Shown here one piece after another: positions 36,129-44,871 of a stretch of DNA of 64,000 nt (the first letter of the stretch is position 1; each line of letters begins with the position of its first letter). This stretch comes from Capnocytophaga sp. (GTDB taxonomy: Bacteria > Bacteroidota > Bacteroidia > Flavobacteriales > Flavobacteriaceae). The notes beneath the pieces are model-generated. The model ran no database searches and was not told the origin of the DNA. It saw only the letters and a list, made by a program, of their open reading frames with translations. The stretch covers positions 1 to 64,000 of the forward strand of contig NZ_JAUNKD010000012.1 of NCBI RefSeq assembly GCF_030532915.1. The letters run 5' to 3'. The translations under genes and the position numbers were made by a program.

Positions 36129-36159
36129 TCTTTTATATGTAAGAATAACATTTTTCGCT

Positions 36160-38961
36160 ATGGATAAGTATTCATTTTTGAACGCAGCCGGCACGGCTTA
36201 TTTTGGGGATTTGTATGAAAAATATTTAGAAAATCCTGATTCGGTTGAAGCAAGTTGGAGAGCTTTTTTCCAAGGTTTCGATTTTGCACAAGAAAATTAC
36301 GGCACGTCGTATGATGACACAGTTCAGACGATGGCTCAGAAAGTAGACTCGGGCAGTAACATCGCCAGTGAGCAACTGCAAAAAGAATTCAAAGTGCTGA
36401 ATTTAATTAACGCCTACCGCACTTACGGGCATCTTTTCACGAAAATCAACCCGATTCGCCAGCGTGAAGCCTTCCTTCCCGATTTAAAAATTGAAAATTT
36501 CGGACTTTCAAACGCCGATTTGGACACTGTTTTCGATTCTGCCAAAGAAATCGGATTGCAGCCCGCATCGTTGCGAACCATTATCAACACGCTCATCAGC
36601 ATTTACTGCACGTCCATCGGGGTGGAATATGCGTACGTTCGCGAACCCGAAATACGCCAATGGATTGAAAATAAACTCTATAAGAATGCCAACAAACCGC
36701 AATTCTCAACCGAAGAAAAGTTACGCATTCTCGCAAAACTCAACGAGGCTACTTCATTTGAGAACTTCTTGCACACTAAATACGTAGGGCAAAAACGATT
36801 TTCGCTCGAAGGAAACGACGCTCTGGTGGCAGGTTTGGATTTCGTAGTGGAAAAAGCCGCCGAAAAGGGCGTGGAACACTTGGTTTTGGGAATGGCTCAC
36901 CGAGGTCGGTTGAATGTTTTGGCAAATGTCTTCGATAAAAATCCACAAGAGATTTTCTCTGAATTTGACGGAAAAGACTATGAAATGGAAGACAATTTCG
37001 ATGGCGACGTTAAGTACCACTTGGGCATTACCACCGACAAATTGACCCAATCAGGGAAAAAGATTAACATCAATCTGGCGCCTAATCCGTCACATTTGGA
37101 AACCGTTGGCGCTGTTATCGAAGGAATTACCCGTGCCAAGCAAGATAAATATTGTCCGGCGGACATCAAAAAGGTACTTCCGATTGCCATTCACGGCGAT
37201 GCGGCAGTTTCCGGGCAAGGCGTAGTATACGAAATCACACAAATGTGTCAGCTTAAAGGATTTAAGACCGGAGGTACCATTCATATCGTAGTGAATAACC
37301 AAGTTGGGTTCACCACGAACTACACCGATTCGCGCTCGTCCGTATATTGCACTGACATTGCCAAAGTAAATTCATCGCCTGTGCTACACGTAAACTCCGA
37401 TGATGCCGAAGCGGTAGTTCACGCCTTCCTCTTGGCACTTGATTTCCGTCAAGAGTTCGGACGCGACATTTTTATCGACCTGCTTGGCTATCGTAAGTAC
37501 GGACATAACGAAGGTGACGAACCCCGTTTCACACAACCCGTACTTTATAAAACTATTGGAAAACACGATAACCCACGAACTATTTACGCTCAAAAACTCA
37601 TCACCGAAGGCATCACTTCGCAGGAATTTGTTGTCCGAATTGAGAACGAATATAAGGCAAAACTGGACAATGATTTGGAAACTTCGCGCAAAGAAGCCCT
37701 AACCGTCATCAAACCTTTTATGCAAAACGAATGGAAAGGCTTCGAAATCGCATCGCGTGCCAAAATGCTCGAAAAAGTTGATACTTCATTCGATAAAGAA
37801 ACCCTTAAAGAGATTGCTCAAATCATAACCGAGCTTCCTTCCGACAAGAAATTCATCAACAAAATCAAAAAAATCATCGCTGACCGCCGAGAAGGTTTCT
37901 TTGAGAAGAACACTATCGACTGGGGTACCGCCGAACACTTGGCGTTTGCCACATTGCTCTCCGAAGGTTTCAACGTTCGGCTAACGGGGCAGGATGTTCA
38001 GCGGGGAACCTTCTCACATCGGCACGCAGTGGTCAAAACCGAAGACACGGAAGAGGAAGTAACGCCGCTTGCCGCCCTAAAACAGCACCCCAAGCACGCA
38101 AAAGGAAACTTTTATGTCTATAATTCGCTACTTTCAGAGTATGGTGTGCTGGGTTATGAGTATGGTTACGCAATGGCTAGCCCCAATACGCTAACCATTT
38201 GGGAAGCTCAGTTTGGTGATTTCTCAAACGGGGCACAAATTATGCTCGACCAGTACGTTTGTTGCGGTGAAGATAAATGGAAAACCCAAGACGGCGTAGT
38301 GATGTTGCTCCCGCACGGATACGAAGGGCAAGGAGCCGAACACTCTTCGGCACGTATCGAACGGTATTTGCAACTTTGTGCGGATAAGAATATGTACGTA
38401 GCAAACTGTACCACACCGGCGAACATCTATCACCTGCTTCGCCGACAGATGAAAACCAATTTCCGCAAACCGCTCGTAGTGTTCACACCCAAGAGCCTAC
38501 TGCGCCACCCGCAGGTCGTTTCAACGATTGACGATTTGGCACACGGGCAATTCCAAGAGGTAATTGACGACCCTGTTGCCGACGCGGCGAAAGTAAAAAC
38601 CCTTGTGTTCTGCTCGGGTCGCTTTTATTACGACTTGGTTGCCGAGCGTGAGAAATTAGGTCGCACCGATGTGGCATTCGTTCGCATCGAACAGTTATTC
38701 CCGCTCCCAACCGAGCAACTCAAAGCCGTTTTAAGCAAATACAAAAACGCCGATGATTTTGTTTGGGCGCAAGAAGAGCCGAAGAATATGGGAGCTTACG
38801 GATATATGTTGATGTTCTTCGATTTTGTTAGCTGGCGTTTGGCATCGAACACCGTGTATGCGGCACCGGCTTCCGGAAGTCACGCGCGCGACCGCAAACG
38901 ACACGCCGAAGCCATCGCAATGGTTTTTGACCGTAACGCCGATGCGAAAAAGAATATATAA
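36160..38961 (+). CDS. sucA: 2-oxoglutarate dehydrogenase E1 component
   Basis: The 933-residue thiamine diphosphate enzyme decarboxylates 2-oxoglutarate in the TCA cycle and passes the succinyl group to SucB. Signatures are the N-terminal helix FLNAAGTAYFGDLYEKYLENP that binds E2, GMAHRGRLNVL, HGDAAVSGQGVVYE, the QVGFTTN loop, and the Pyr-domain segments EAQFGDFSNGAQIM and LLPHGYEGQGAEHSSAR. Codon use is more C-rich at third positions than in neighbours, as expected for high expression. Unlike the usual sucAB order, sucB is separated from it by about 1.1 kb with other genes. Confidence 0.96.
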   Translation: MDKYSFLNAAGTAYFGDLYEKYLENPDSVEASWRAFFQGFDFAQENYGTSYDDTVQTMAQKVDSGSNIASEQLQKEFKVLNLINAYRTYGHLFTKINPIRQREAFLPDLKIENFGLSNADLDTVFDSAKEIGLQPASLRTIINTLISIYCTSIGVEYAYVREPEIRQWIENKLYKNANKPQFSTEEKLRILAKLNEATSFENFLHTKYVGQKRFSLEGNDALVAGLDFVVEKAAEKGVEHLVLGMAHRGRLNVLANVFDKNPQEIFSEFDGKDYEMEDNFDGDVKYHLGITTDKLTQSGKKININLAPNPSHLETVGAVIEGITRAKQDKYCPADIKKVLPIAIHGDAAVSGQGVVYEITQMCQLKGFKTGGTIHIVVNNQVGFTTNYTDSRSSVYCTDIAKVNSSPVLHVNSDDAEAVVHAFLLALDFRQEFGRDIFIDLLGYRKYGHNEGDEPRFTQPVLYKTIGKHDNPRTIYAQKLITEGITSQEFVVRIENEYKAKLDNDLETSRKEALTVIKPFMQNEWKGFEIASRAKMLEKVDTSFDKETLKEIAQIITELPSDKKFINKIKKIIADRREGFFEKNTIDWGTAEHLAFATLLSEGFNVRLTGQDVQRGTFSHRHAVVKTEDTEEEVTPLAALKQHPKHAKGNFYVYNSLLSEYGVLGYEYGYAMASPNTLTIWEAQFGDFSNGAQIMLDQYVCCGEDKWKTQDGVVMLLPHGYEGQGAEHSSARIERYLQLCADKNMYVANCTTPANIYHLLRRQMKTNFRKPLVVFTPKSLLRHPQVVSTIDDLAHGQFQEVIDDPVADAAKVKTLVFCSGRFYYDLVAEREKLGRTDVAFVRIEQLFPLPTEQLKAVLSKYKNADDFVWAQEEPKNMGAYGYMLMFFDFVSWRLASNTVYAAPASGSHARDRKRHAEAIAMVFDRNADAKKNI

Positions 38962-39039
38962 TATATGGTGTACTTTGCCAAAGTTTTTGTAACTTTGGCG
39001 AAGTTTCCGATGTTCATTAATTTAGTAACGGAATTTACT

Positions 39040-39351
39040 ATGTACGCAATCCTTTTTGAAATCGAACCTTCCGTAGCAGCGCAGAATTGTGGCGTGCCAT
39101 ACAACCAAGTAAGCGACAAAATAACGGAATTACTGCAAGGCTATGACTTTATTCGGGAGCAAGAAGGCGTATATCTGTCAAAAACTGCTTCAAAACAGCA
39201 GGCAATTGCCGCCATTGAAGCACTCTCTAATCGAGATTGGTTTTTATTGTCCGTTGTTAAGATACAGCTGTTCAAAATCGAAGAATGGGAAGATTTTTCT
39301 CCGAAAATGGATAAAAAAATGCAGGAATTGCTGTTCCGAATATCGAAATAA
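39040..39351 (+). CDS. vapD: VapD-family endoribonuclease (Cas2 fold)
   Basis: The 103-residue protein matches VapD: MYAILFEIE at the start, the NQVSDKITELLQGYDFIREQEGVYLS block, ALSNRDWFLLSVVKIQLFKIEEWEDFS at the end. VapD proteins have a ferredoxin-like Cas2-type fold and cleave RNA; some act in toxin-antitoxin pairs. The ATG at 39040 is chosen because the 25 residues upstream have no family similarity. Upstream, 38971-39000 contains CTTTGCCAAAG and ACTTTGGCGAAG, relatives of the palindromes in array D, and a TAACTTTG box (38990-38997). It sits between sucA and array E; no known antitoxin is adjacent. Confidence 0.8.
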   Translation: MYAILFEIEPSVAAQNCGVPYNQVSDKITELLQGYDFIREQEGVYLSKTASKQQAIAAIEALSNRDWFLLSVVKIQLFKIEEWEDFSPKMDKKMQELLFRISK

Positions 39352-39389
39352 TTAAAAATAGGTTCTTTTTCTGGTTTTTTAGCCTTGAA

Positions 39390-39662
39390 GCAGCTTACTT
39401 CTTATAAGGAATTGGTTGCTACTGATAGAAAACAGCTTGCTACCGATAGGAAATAGCTTGCTTCATATCGGGAATTTAATTTCTTTTCAAGGGAAATAAA
39501 TAGCTAAGTTCGGGTGTTTTATTCCGAAAGAGAAGCAAAAAGCGACCGATATTCGGCAAAAGATGACGGAGATAAGGCGAAAAATAACGTAAATACGGAA
39601 TTGTTTAAGGAAGATAAGAATAGAAATTTCTGTTCTTGGAAATAGTAAAAAATAATAATAAC
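39390..39662 (+). repeat. 21-bp periodic array between vapD and a coiled-coil gene (array E)
   Basis: The 327-base gap is filled by thirteen gapless 21-base units. Units 1-4 (39390-39473) share CAGCTT(A/G)CTTC or GCTTGCTACCGATAGGAA, and units 8-10 (39537-39599) share AAAANNGACNGANAT. Read in the vapD frame past its stop, units 1-3 give the heptads QLTSYKE, LVATDRK and QLATDRK; in another frame units 8-9 give QKATDIR and QKMTEIR, each soon followed by a stop. The next gene starts 17 bases after the array. Confidence 0.8.
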
Positions 39663-39678
39663 ATTAAATTAAATCAAA

Positions 39679-40008
39679 ATGGCAAAGACGTCAAGACCAA
39701 AAGTTAGTTATGCCGACCTTGTAGCAAAAGCAAAGGTAATGGTAGCGGGATTGAAAAATAATTCCGAAGATGTACAGAAACGAGGGATTGCTCCTGAATT
39801 TACAACGCTACTTGAAAAGCGATGTGAGGAAGCAGTTGCCCTAAACAACGAACAAGAACGCCTAAAAGCGGAACTTAAAGCCAAAACAGACGAGTTTGTT
39901 GCGAAATTGAACGAAATTCACGAGCAAATGCGCGAATCAAACACCGTTGTTAAGCTGGCTATTCCGCAAGTTCGGTGGAAAGAGTTCGGAATCGAGGCTT
40001 CAAGATAG
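39679..40008 (+). CDS. Small coiled-coil protein of unknown function
   Basis: The 109-residue protein is mostly one long helix: a heptad pattern runs from about residue 40 to 85 (EEAVALNNEQERLKAELKAK, then KTDEFVAKLNEIH), and it ends in a conserved WKEFGI near residue 102. A paralogue is encoded at 44444-44755 (shared LKxKTxE and the W-E-(F/Y)-G end). Both have a 21-bp array directly upstream. No signal peptide or enzyme motif is present. It may be a structural or DNA-binding protein; this cannot be decided from sequence. Confidence 0.75.
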   Translation: MAKTSRPKVSYADLVAKAKVMVAGLKNNSEDVQKRGIAPEFTTLLEKRCEEAVALNNEQERLKAELKAKTDEFVAKLNEIHEQMRESNTVVKLAIPQVRWKEFGIEASR

Positions 40009-40068
40009 CAATTTGAAGCATATGAGTAGTAAAACGAAGAAATATCATACTTAAAAACGAATAGTACT

Positions 40069-41295
40069 ATGTTAGAAATGAAAGTTCCCTCGCCGGGAGA
40101 ATCCATAACGGAAGTAGAAATAGCACGTTGGCTCGTTAAAACGGGCGATTATGTCGAAAAAGACCAAGCCATTGCCGAAGTTGATTCGGACAAAGCCACA
40201 CTTGAATTACCTGCTGAGGCTTCGGGCGTAATCACACTCCAAGCCGAAGAGGGCGATGCCGTAAAAGTGGGACAGGTAGTCTGCTTAATCGACACGGAAG
40301 CCCAAAAACCCTCGGAGAGTGCTTCTGCTGTCGCTCCAAAAACCGAAACAGTAGCAGAAGCTCCGAAAAAAGAAGCCATTAAGGAAACGCCTGCGGCGGT
40401 TGAAAAAACAACTTACGCAACGGGTACGTCCAGTCCGTCGGCTCGTAAAATATTGGAAGAGAAACAAATCCCGGCTTCGGCAGTAAAAGGCACCGGTCGG
40501 GACGGACGTATCACCAAAGAAGATGCCGTGAAGGCTTCCAAGCCATCAATGGGCACACCAACGGGCGGAAGTCGCTTTGAAACGCGAACAAAAATGTCAA
40601 TGTTGCGCCGAAAAGTCGCCGAACGGTTAGTATCTGCCAAAAATGAGACAGCAATGCTCACTACGTTCAACGAAGTGGATATGAGTGCGATTTATCAGCT
40701 CCGAGTAGAGTATAAAGATGCCTTTAAAGAGAAACACAATGTGAATTTAGGGTTTATGTCGTTCTTCACGTTGGCGGTGGTTCGCGCATTGAAGTTATTC
40801 CCTGACGTAAATTCGATGATTGACGGGCAAGAAAAGGTAACGTATGACTTTTGTGATATATCGATTGCCGTATCCGGTCCGAAAGGTTTGATGGTTCCGG
40901 TGATTCGCAACGCTGAAAACTTATCATTCCGCGGTGTGGAAGCAGAAGTGAAGCGTTTGGCGTTACGTGCGCGCGATGGTCAGATAACCGTTGACGAAAT
41001 GACGGGCGGAACGTTCACCATCACCAACGGAGGTGTCTTTGGTTCGATGCTTTCCACCCCGATTATCAATCCACCGCAGTCAGGTATTTTAGGAATGCAC
41101 AACGTTGTGGAACGCCCTGTGGTTAAAAACGGACAGATAGTCGTAGCTCCGGTGATGTATGTCGCACTTTCGTATGACCATCGCATCATTGACGGACGTG
41201 AATCCGTAGGTTTCTTGGTAGCTGTGAAAGAAGCGCTTGAAAATCCCGTTGAAATTTTAATGAACGGCAACGCAAAGGCAGCTTTGGAATTGTAA
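40069..41295 (+). CDS. sucB: Dihydrolipoamide succinyltransferase (E2 of 2-oxoglutarate dehydrogenase)
   Basis: This 408-residue E2 has one lipoyl domain (lysine in VDSDKATLE near residue 43), an Ala/Pro/Lys-rich linker, a peripheral subunit-binding domain (SSPSARKILEEKQI), and the catalytic core with His371 and Asp375 in DHRIIDG. It transfers the succinyl group made by SucA to CoA. It starts 60 bases after the coiled-coil gene, so transcription may come from further upstream; I see no consensus promoter in the gap. Confidence 0.95.
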   Translation: MLEMKVPSPGESITEVEIARWLVKTGDYVEKDQAIAEVDSDKATLELPAEASGVITLQAEEGDAVKVGQVVCLIDTEAQKPSESASAVAPKTETVAEAPKKEAIKETPAAVEKTTYATGTSSPSARKILEEKQIPASAVKGTGRDGRITKEDAVKASKPSMGTPTGGSRFETRTKMSMLRRKVAERLVSAKNETAMLTTFNEVDMSAIYQLRVEYKDAFKEKHNVNLGFMSFFTLAVVRALKLFPDVNSMIDGQEKVTYDFCDISIAVSGPKGLMVPVIRNAENLSFRGVEAEVKRLALRARDGQITVDEMTGGTFTITNGGVFGSMLSTPIINPPQSGILGMHNVVERPVVKNGQIVVAPVMYVALSYDHRIIDGRESVGFLVAVKEALENPVEILMNGNAKAALEL

Positions 41296-41424
41296 TTAAT
41301 TTTCATACTGGTAGGAAAGGGGCAAAGAGTCTGAAAATCCGTAATGTTTTTCTTTGCCTCCTTTCTTTATTTACTACATACGGAACAGATTAAAACCATT
41401 AGAATTAAACATCGCATAAAATAG

Positions 41425-41973
41425 ATGAAACGAAAAACCATTTGGAACTTAGCACTCATATTGTTGGTGCTTTCTTTTTTTGTTACGCCATTGGGTTACG
41501 AGAGTAAGATTATTTTGCAGCGTATTTTCGCAAGTTCGGTCGATATATTGCCAAAAGATGAGCAATATACGATTGATTTTGACTGGAAACTGAAAGACCG
41601 TGACAATAAGGAATTTAACTTTTCCCAATCACGGGGCAAGCATCCCGCTTTTGTGTACTTTTGGTCGTCTTGGCGGGTAACGAGTGTCGCTGATTTGGCA
41701 GGCATTCAGAAACTGTACGATGATTATCACCAAAAGGTAGATTTTTATGTCGTAACAAACGAATTGCCCGCCCCCGTTGAAGAACTGATGCAGAAAAGAG
41801 GCTACAATTTTAAGGTAACTTACTTAATCATAGGCGAAAAAATGCCTTTTGATGCGGAGAAAATCCCATCAGGTTACATTGTTGATAAACAAGGTGTCGT
41901 TAAAGCGAAAAGTGAACGCATTGCCAAGTGGAACAGTAGCGACGTTCGCGAATTGTTAGACCAATTACTATAA
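41425..41973 (+). CDS. TlpA-like thioredoxin-fold protein without cysteines
   Basis: The 182-residue protein has an N-terminal membrane anchor (about 8-26) and a TlpA/ResA-like domain, with AFVYFWSSWRVTS at the place of the normal FWATWCxPC active site. No cysteine occurs anywhere in the protein, so it cannot be a thiol oxidoreductase. It may be a binding protein or a decayed homologue; the frame is intact and the fold elements (SGYIVDKQGVV) are conserved, which favours function. It lies 30 bases before the iscA-type gene. Confidence 0.78.
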   Translation: MKRKTIWNLALILLVLSFFVTPLGYESKIILQRIFASSVDILPKDEQYTIDFDWKLKDRDNKEFNFSQSRGKHPAFVYFWSSWRVTSVADLAGIQKLYDDYHQKVDFYVVTNELPAPVEELMQKRGYNFKVTYLIIGEKMPFDAEKIPSGYIVDKQGVVKAKSERIAKWNSSDVRELLDQLL

Positions 41974-42003
41974 AGTAGAATAAACTTAAAAAATAAAAAT
42001 ACG

Positions 42004-42333
42004 ATGATTCAGGTATCAGAGCAGGCAAAGAAGAAACTCATTTCTTTGATGGAGGAAGAAGGTTTCGATAATGCGACCGACTTTGTCCGTGTGGGCGTGA
42101 AAAGTGGCGGTTGCAGCGGACTTTCATACGAACTTAAATTTGATAAAACCACCGATGAAGACGATAAACTATTTGAAGACAACGGCATTCGCATTGTTGT
42201 GAATAAAAAAAGTTTTCTTTACTTGGTAGGAACCATTTTAGAATATTCCGGTGGTTTAAACGGAAAAGGATTTGTTTTTAATAATCCTAATGCAAACCGA
42301 ACTTGCGGTTGCGGTGAAAGTTTTTCAATGTAA
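42004..42333 (+). CDS. A-type iron-sulfur carrier (IscA/ErpA/SufA family)
   Basis: The 109-residue protein has the three conserved cysteines of A-type carriers: Cys37 in SGGCSGLSY and the pair in CGCGES near the C-terminus. It delivers iron-sulfur clusters to apoproteins. Which of the three family members it represents is not clear from sequence, and no suf or isc genes are next to it. A strong terminator follows. Confidence 0.9.
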   Translation: MIQVSEQAKKKLISLMEEEGFDNATDFVRVGVKSGGCSGLSYELKFDKTTDEDDKLFEDNGIRIVVNKKSFLYLVGTILEYSGGLNGKGFVFNNPNANRTCGCGESFSM

Positions 42334-42355
42334 AAATAAGAATATATTTACCGAT

Positions 42356-42390
42356 AAAAAAGCTGCTCAAAAGCAGCTTTTTTTGTTTTT
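42356..42390 (+). terminator. Terminator after the A-type carrier gene
   Basis: AAAAAGCTGCT (42356-42366) pairs with AGCAGCTTTTT (42372-42382), followed by more T. The A-run start also makes it usable from the minus strand. Confidence 0.8.
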
Positions 42391-42408
42391 TTTTGAAATC
42401 AATGTTGA

Positions 42409-43017
42409 TTATCGTAATTTTTTTGACATTAATTTACCAAATGATTTGGCTGTTTTGGCAAAACCCTCACCGATGCGGGTTTCATCGTTGAAATTGCTTC
42501 CAAATTGGTTGCCGGGAGCTTCAATAGCTTCAATTTGGTAAAGAACATTTGATTTGTTGTTTGTTTCTACAATTTTAAGCGTTGTGGTAACTTTTGCAGG
42601 TTGTTTTACGATGCCGGCATCCCAACCGCGATAAATCCAGATGACATCAACTAATAAAGTGTATTTTGCATTATTCAAATTTAAGTTGAATGAAATACCT
42701 TTATTTTTAGTGATAGTTTGGTCTAAAAGTTTTAAAAAATTAGGTTGCCAGATATTTTCTTTAGCAGTTTTCCAGCCTGTGAGCCAAATATCACCTTCTT
42801 CTTGATTTTTTTTGTTTAAATACTCAATTCGGTCAGCGATATACTCTTCTTCGGTGAGGTTATCTTTCATTAAATGCAAATTTGTGTAATTAAACGCAAC
42901 ATTAACTTGCGTTTCGCCTTTTAAAACAGTAATATTACCTGTTTCGTTTTGAAATTTTTGCGCATAAGTTATGAAAAACGTAATAAATAATGCTGTTGTG
43001 AAAAAAAATCGTTTCAT
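42409..43017 (-). CDS. Secreted protein of unknown function
   Basis: This 202-residue protein has a signal peptide (ending ITYAQ) and otherwise no catalytic motif or repeat that I recognise. It is mixed alpha/beta with conserved-looking segments such as VDVIWIYRGWDAG and ends in a basic tail. Similar periplasmic or surface proteins of about 200 residues are common in Bacteroidota. It is followed by the iscA-type terminator region and lies 44 bases after the ligase gene on the same strand. Confidence 0.6.
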   Translation of the reverse strand: MKRFFFTTALFITFFITYAQKFQNETGNITVLKGETQVNVAFNYTNLHLMKDNLTEEEYIADRIEYLNKKNQEEGDIWLTGWKTAKENIWQPNFLKLLDQTITKNKGISFNLNLNNAKYTLLVDVIWIYRGWDAGIVKQPAKVTTTLKIVETNNKSNVLYQIEAIEAPGNQFGSNFNDETRIGEGFAKTAKSFGKLMSKKLR

Positions 43018-43061
43018 AAACTGAAAATTTTGGTTTAAAATATAATGTTATTATTAATTTC

Positions 43062-44360
43062 TTAATTTTTGGTTCGCTTATCAACAAAATGGATTGGTTT
43101 TCGGCTTGTTGAAGGAAAAATTTGTTTTTCTAATTCATCAATTGAATGAAATTCAATTTTTGGTACAACACGAAGCTTCGCTCTGAAATGATTACTAATT
43201 TCTTCCTTTAAATTATCAGAAGGGAAATGAGAACCAATTTTAATTAGAATTTCATCGGTTAAAAGTTCATTGGTGTTGATTTCAATTATATAATTTTCAA
43301 CTTTGTCAAATGATGTAAGCAAATCGGTTAAGGCAGGCGGATATAAAGTTGTTCCTTTATATTTAATCATTTGTTGTTTTCGTCCTAAAACGGGACTAAT
43401 TCGTTTTGTGTTACGCCCACAGCCGCAATTTTCAGAATGAAATGAAACTATATCTCCCGTTCGGAATCGAAGTAAAGGCATTGCTTCCACATTTAAAGTT
43501 GTGATGGTTAATTCGCCTGAAACTCCATCAGGTACGTTATTTCCGTTTTCATCAAGCACCTCAGTGATGATAAGTTCAGGATGATGATGCCCTCCTTGTT
43601 GAAATTCACATTCAGTAAATGTAGTACTCATTTCGGTAGAAGCATAGGTTGAAAAAAGTTGTAAATTTTTCCATTTACTCAGAATTTTTTCAGTAAGCAG
43701 ATTATTTTTGAAATTTTCTTGACGTAAAGATTCCCCAATGCAAATAATTCCTTCTACCGATGAAGATTGATAATCAATATTGTTTTTTTCGGCATATTCA
43801 ATCATCTTTAATAAAAAAGAAGGAACGGCAATTAAAAATTTAGGCTTGTAAGTCAAAATAGAATCCCATTGAAGTTCTGGAATGCCAGCCCCAACACGAA
43901 TTATACTTGCCCCGAGCTTTCGGATACCTAAAAAATAAGCCAAACCTGCCATAAAACGCCTGTCGATAGTTGTCATTAATTGAACAATGTCTCCTTTTTT
44001 AATTCCGGCACAGTTAAGTGATATTGCTTCGTTGTAAGCAAGCCTTTCCAAGTCATTTTCGGTTAAACCAAAAGTGACGGGCGTTCCTAACGTGCCGGAA
44101 GTGGTTGTGTAATCAATGATTTTATCTAATGATACACACTGAAATAGATTATTATGCTGTTGCAGGTCATCTTTTGAAGTTGTTGGGATTTTAGCTAAAT
44201 CTTCTAATTTTTGTATGTCATTTATATCAATGGAATGTTTTTTGAAAAGGTTTTGATAAAATGGAGAATGATTTTTTAAATAAATTAGTAATTTTTTTAG
44301 CTTTTCTTCCTGAAACTGTTTAATTTCTGCTTGGCTTTTTAATTCTATTTCGGGTATCAT
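43062..44360 (-). CDS. Phenylacetate-CoA ligase/CapK-like AMP-dependent ligase
   Basis: The 432-residue protein belongs to the ANL-type adenylate-forming enzymes of the PaaK/CapK branch: phosphate loop YTTTSGTLGTP near residue 85, YASTEMSTTFTEC near 240 in place of the usual E-motif, and LLRFRTGDI near 300. A CGCGRNTKR segment near 315 resembles the zinc- or cysteine-containing piece of this branch. It would activate an aryl or acyl acid as AMP ester. The pigment cluster 5 kb to the right might need such a starter activation, but that link is inference. Confidence 0.78.
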   Translation of the reverse strand: MIPEIELKSQAEIKQFQEEKLKKLLIYLKNHSPFYQNLFKKHSIDINDIQKLEDLAKIPTTSKDDLQQHNNLFQCVSLDKIIDYTTTSGTLGTPVTFGLTENDLERLAYNEAISLNCAGIKKGDIVQLMTTIDRRFMAGLAYFLGIRKLGASIIRVGAGIPELQWDSILTYKPKFLIAVPSFLLKMIEYAEKNNIDYQSSSVEGIICIGESLRQENFKNNLLTEKILSKWKNLQLFSTYASTEMSTTFTECEFQQGGHHHPELIITEVLDENGNNVPDGVSGELTITTLNVEAMPLLRFRTGDIVSFHSENCGCGRNTKRISPVLGRKQQMIKYKGTTLYPPALTDLLTSFDKVENYIIEINTNELLTDEILIKIGSHFPSDNLKEEISNHFRAKLRVVPKIEFHSIDELEKQIFPSTSRKPIHFVDKRTKN

Positions 44361-44443
44361 TGCGGTTTGTTTTTAGGTCAGTTTATTTGCTTTATTAAAG
44401 GTGATTGACTAAAAAAAATAAGAAATAAACTAACTTTTAGCAA

Positions 44444-44755
44444 TTATTTTTTATCATTAAAACCGTATTCATTCCAAAGTGATTTTGAAATGTCTAGCTT
44501 TATTCTTTTTTTGAGCGTAATGTACAAAGTGCTTAATTCTTTTAAGTTTTTGTCTAACTCGGCAGTTTTTGACTTTAATAATGCTTTTAATTTTTCTTGT
44601 TCACTATTTAATTTTTCAGAATTTTCTTTTAATTCTTTCAATTTTGAAATAGTTTCTTCACTTACACCTGCGGGTAAATTTTCTTTGTTGTTGTTGAGTG
44701 CATCAATCATTATTTTTGCAGCAACTACTTTTTCTGAATAGTTTTTTGTAGCCAT
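44444..44755 (-). CDS. Small coiled-coil protein, paralogue of the 39679 gene
   Basis: This protein of 103 residues is a helical protein with heptads from about 35 to 85 (LKELKENSEKLNSEQEKLKA, then LLKSKTAELDKNL) and the family end LWNEYGF. It shares LKxKTxEL and W-E-(F/Y)-G with the protein at 39679-40008. The promoter is at 44804-44836 on the minus strand and the AT-rich array F lies directly upstream. Function unknown. Confidence 0.72.
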   Translation of the reverse strand: MATKNYSEKVVAAKIMIDALNNNKENLPAGVSEETISKLKELKENSEKLNSEQEKLKALLKSKTAELDKNLKELSTLYITLKKRIKLDISKSLWNEYGFNDKK

Positions 44756-44803
44756 CTTCTTAAATTTTTAAAGTATTAAACAATATGTATTATAAATTTT
44801 CTA

Positions 44804-44836
44804 CAAAGGTATAAAAAATATTTTCTATTAAACAAA
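44804..44836 (-). promoter_or_regulatory. Promoter of the coiled-coil paralogue gene
   Basis: On the minus strand TTTG (44836-44833), 21 bases and TACCTTTG (44811-44804) match the Bacteroidota consensus; the start codon is about 49 bases downstream. Confidence 0.6.
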
Positions 44837-44871
44837 TTTTTATGAAAACTTTAACTTTTTGGTTTTTTATT

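Noticed and set aside
38965..39039. Longer N-terminus of VapD
   Set aside because: The 25 extra residues are translated palindrome sequence (CTTTGCCAAAG type); VapD proteins begin at MYAI.
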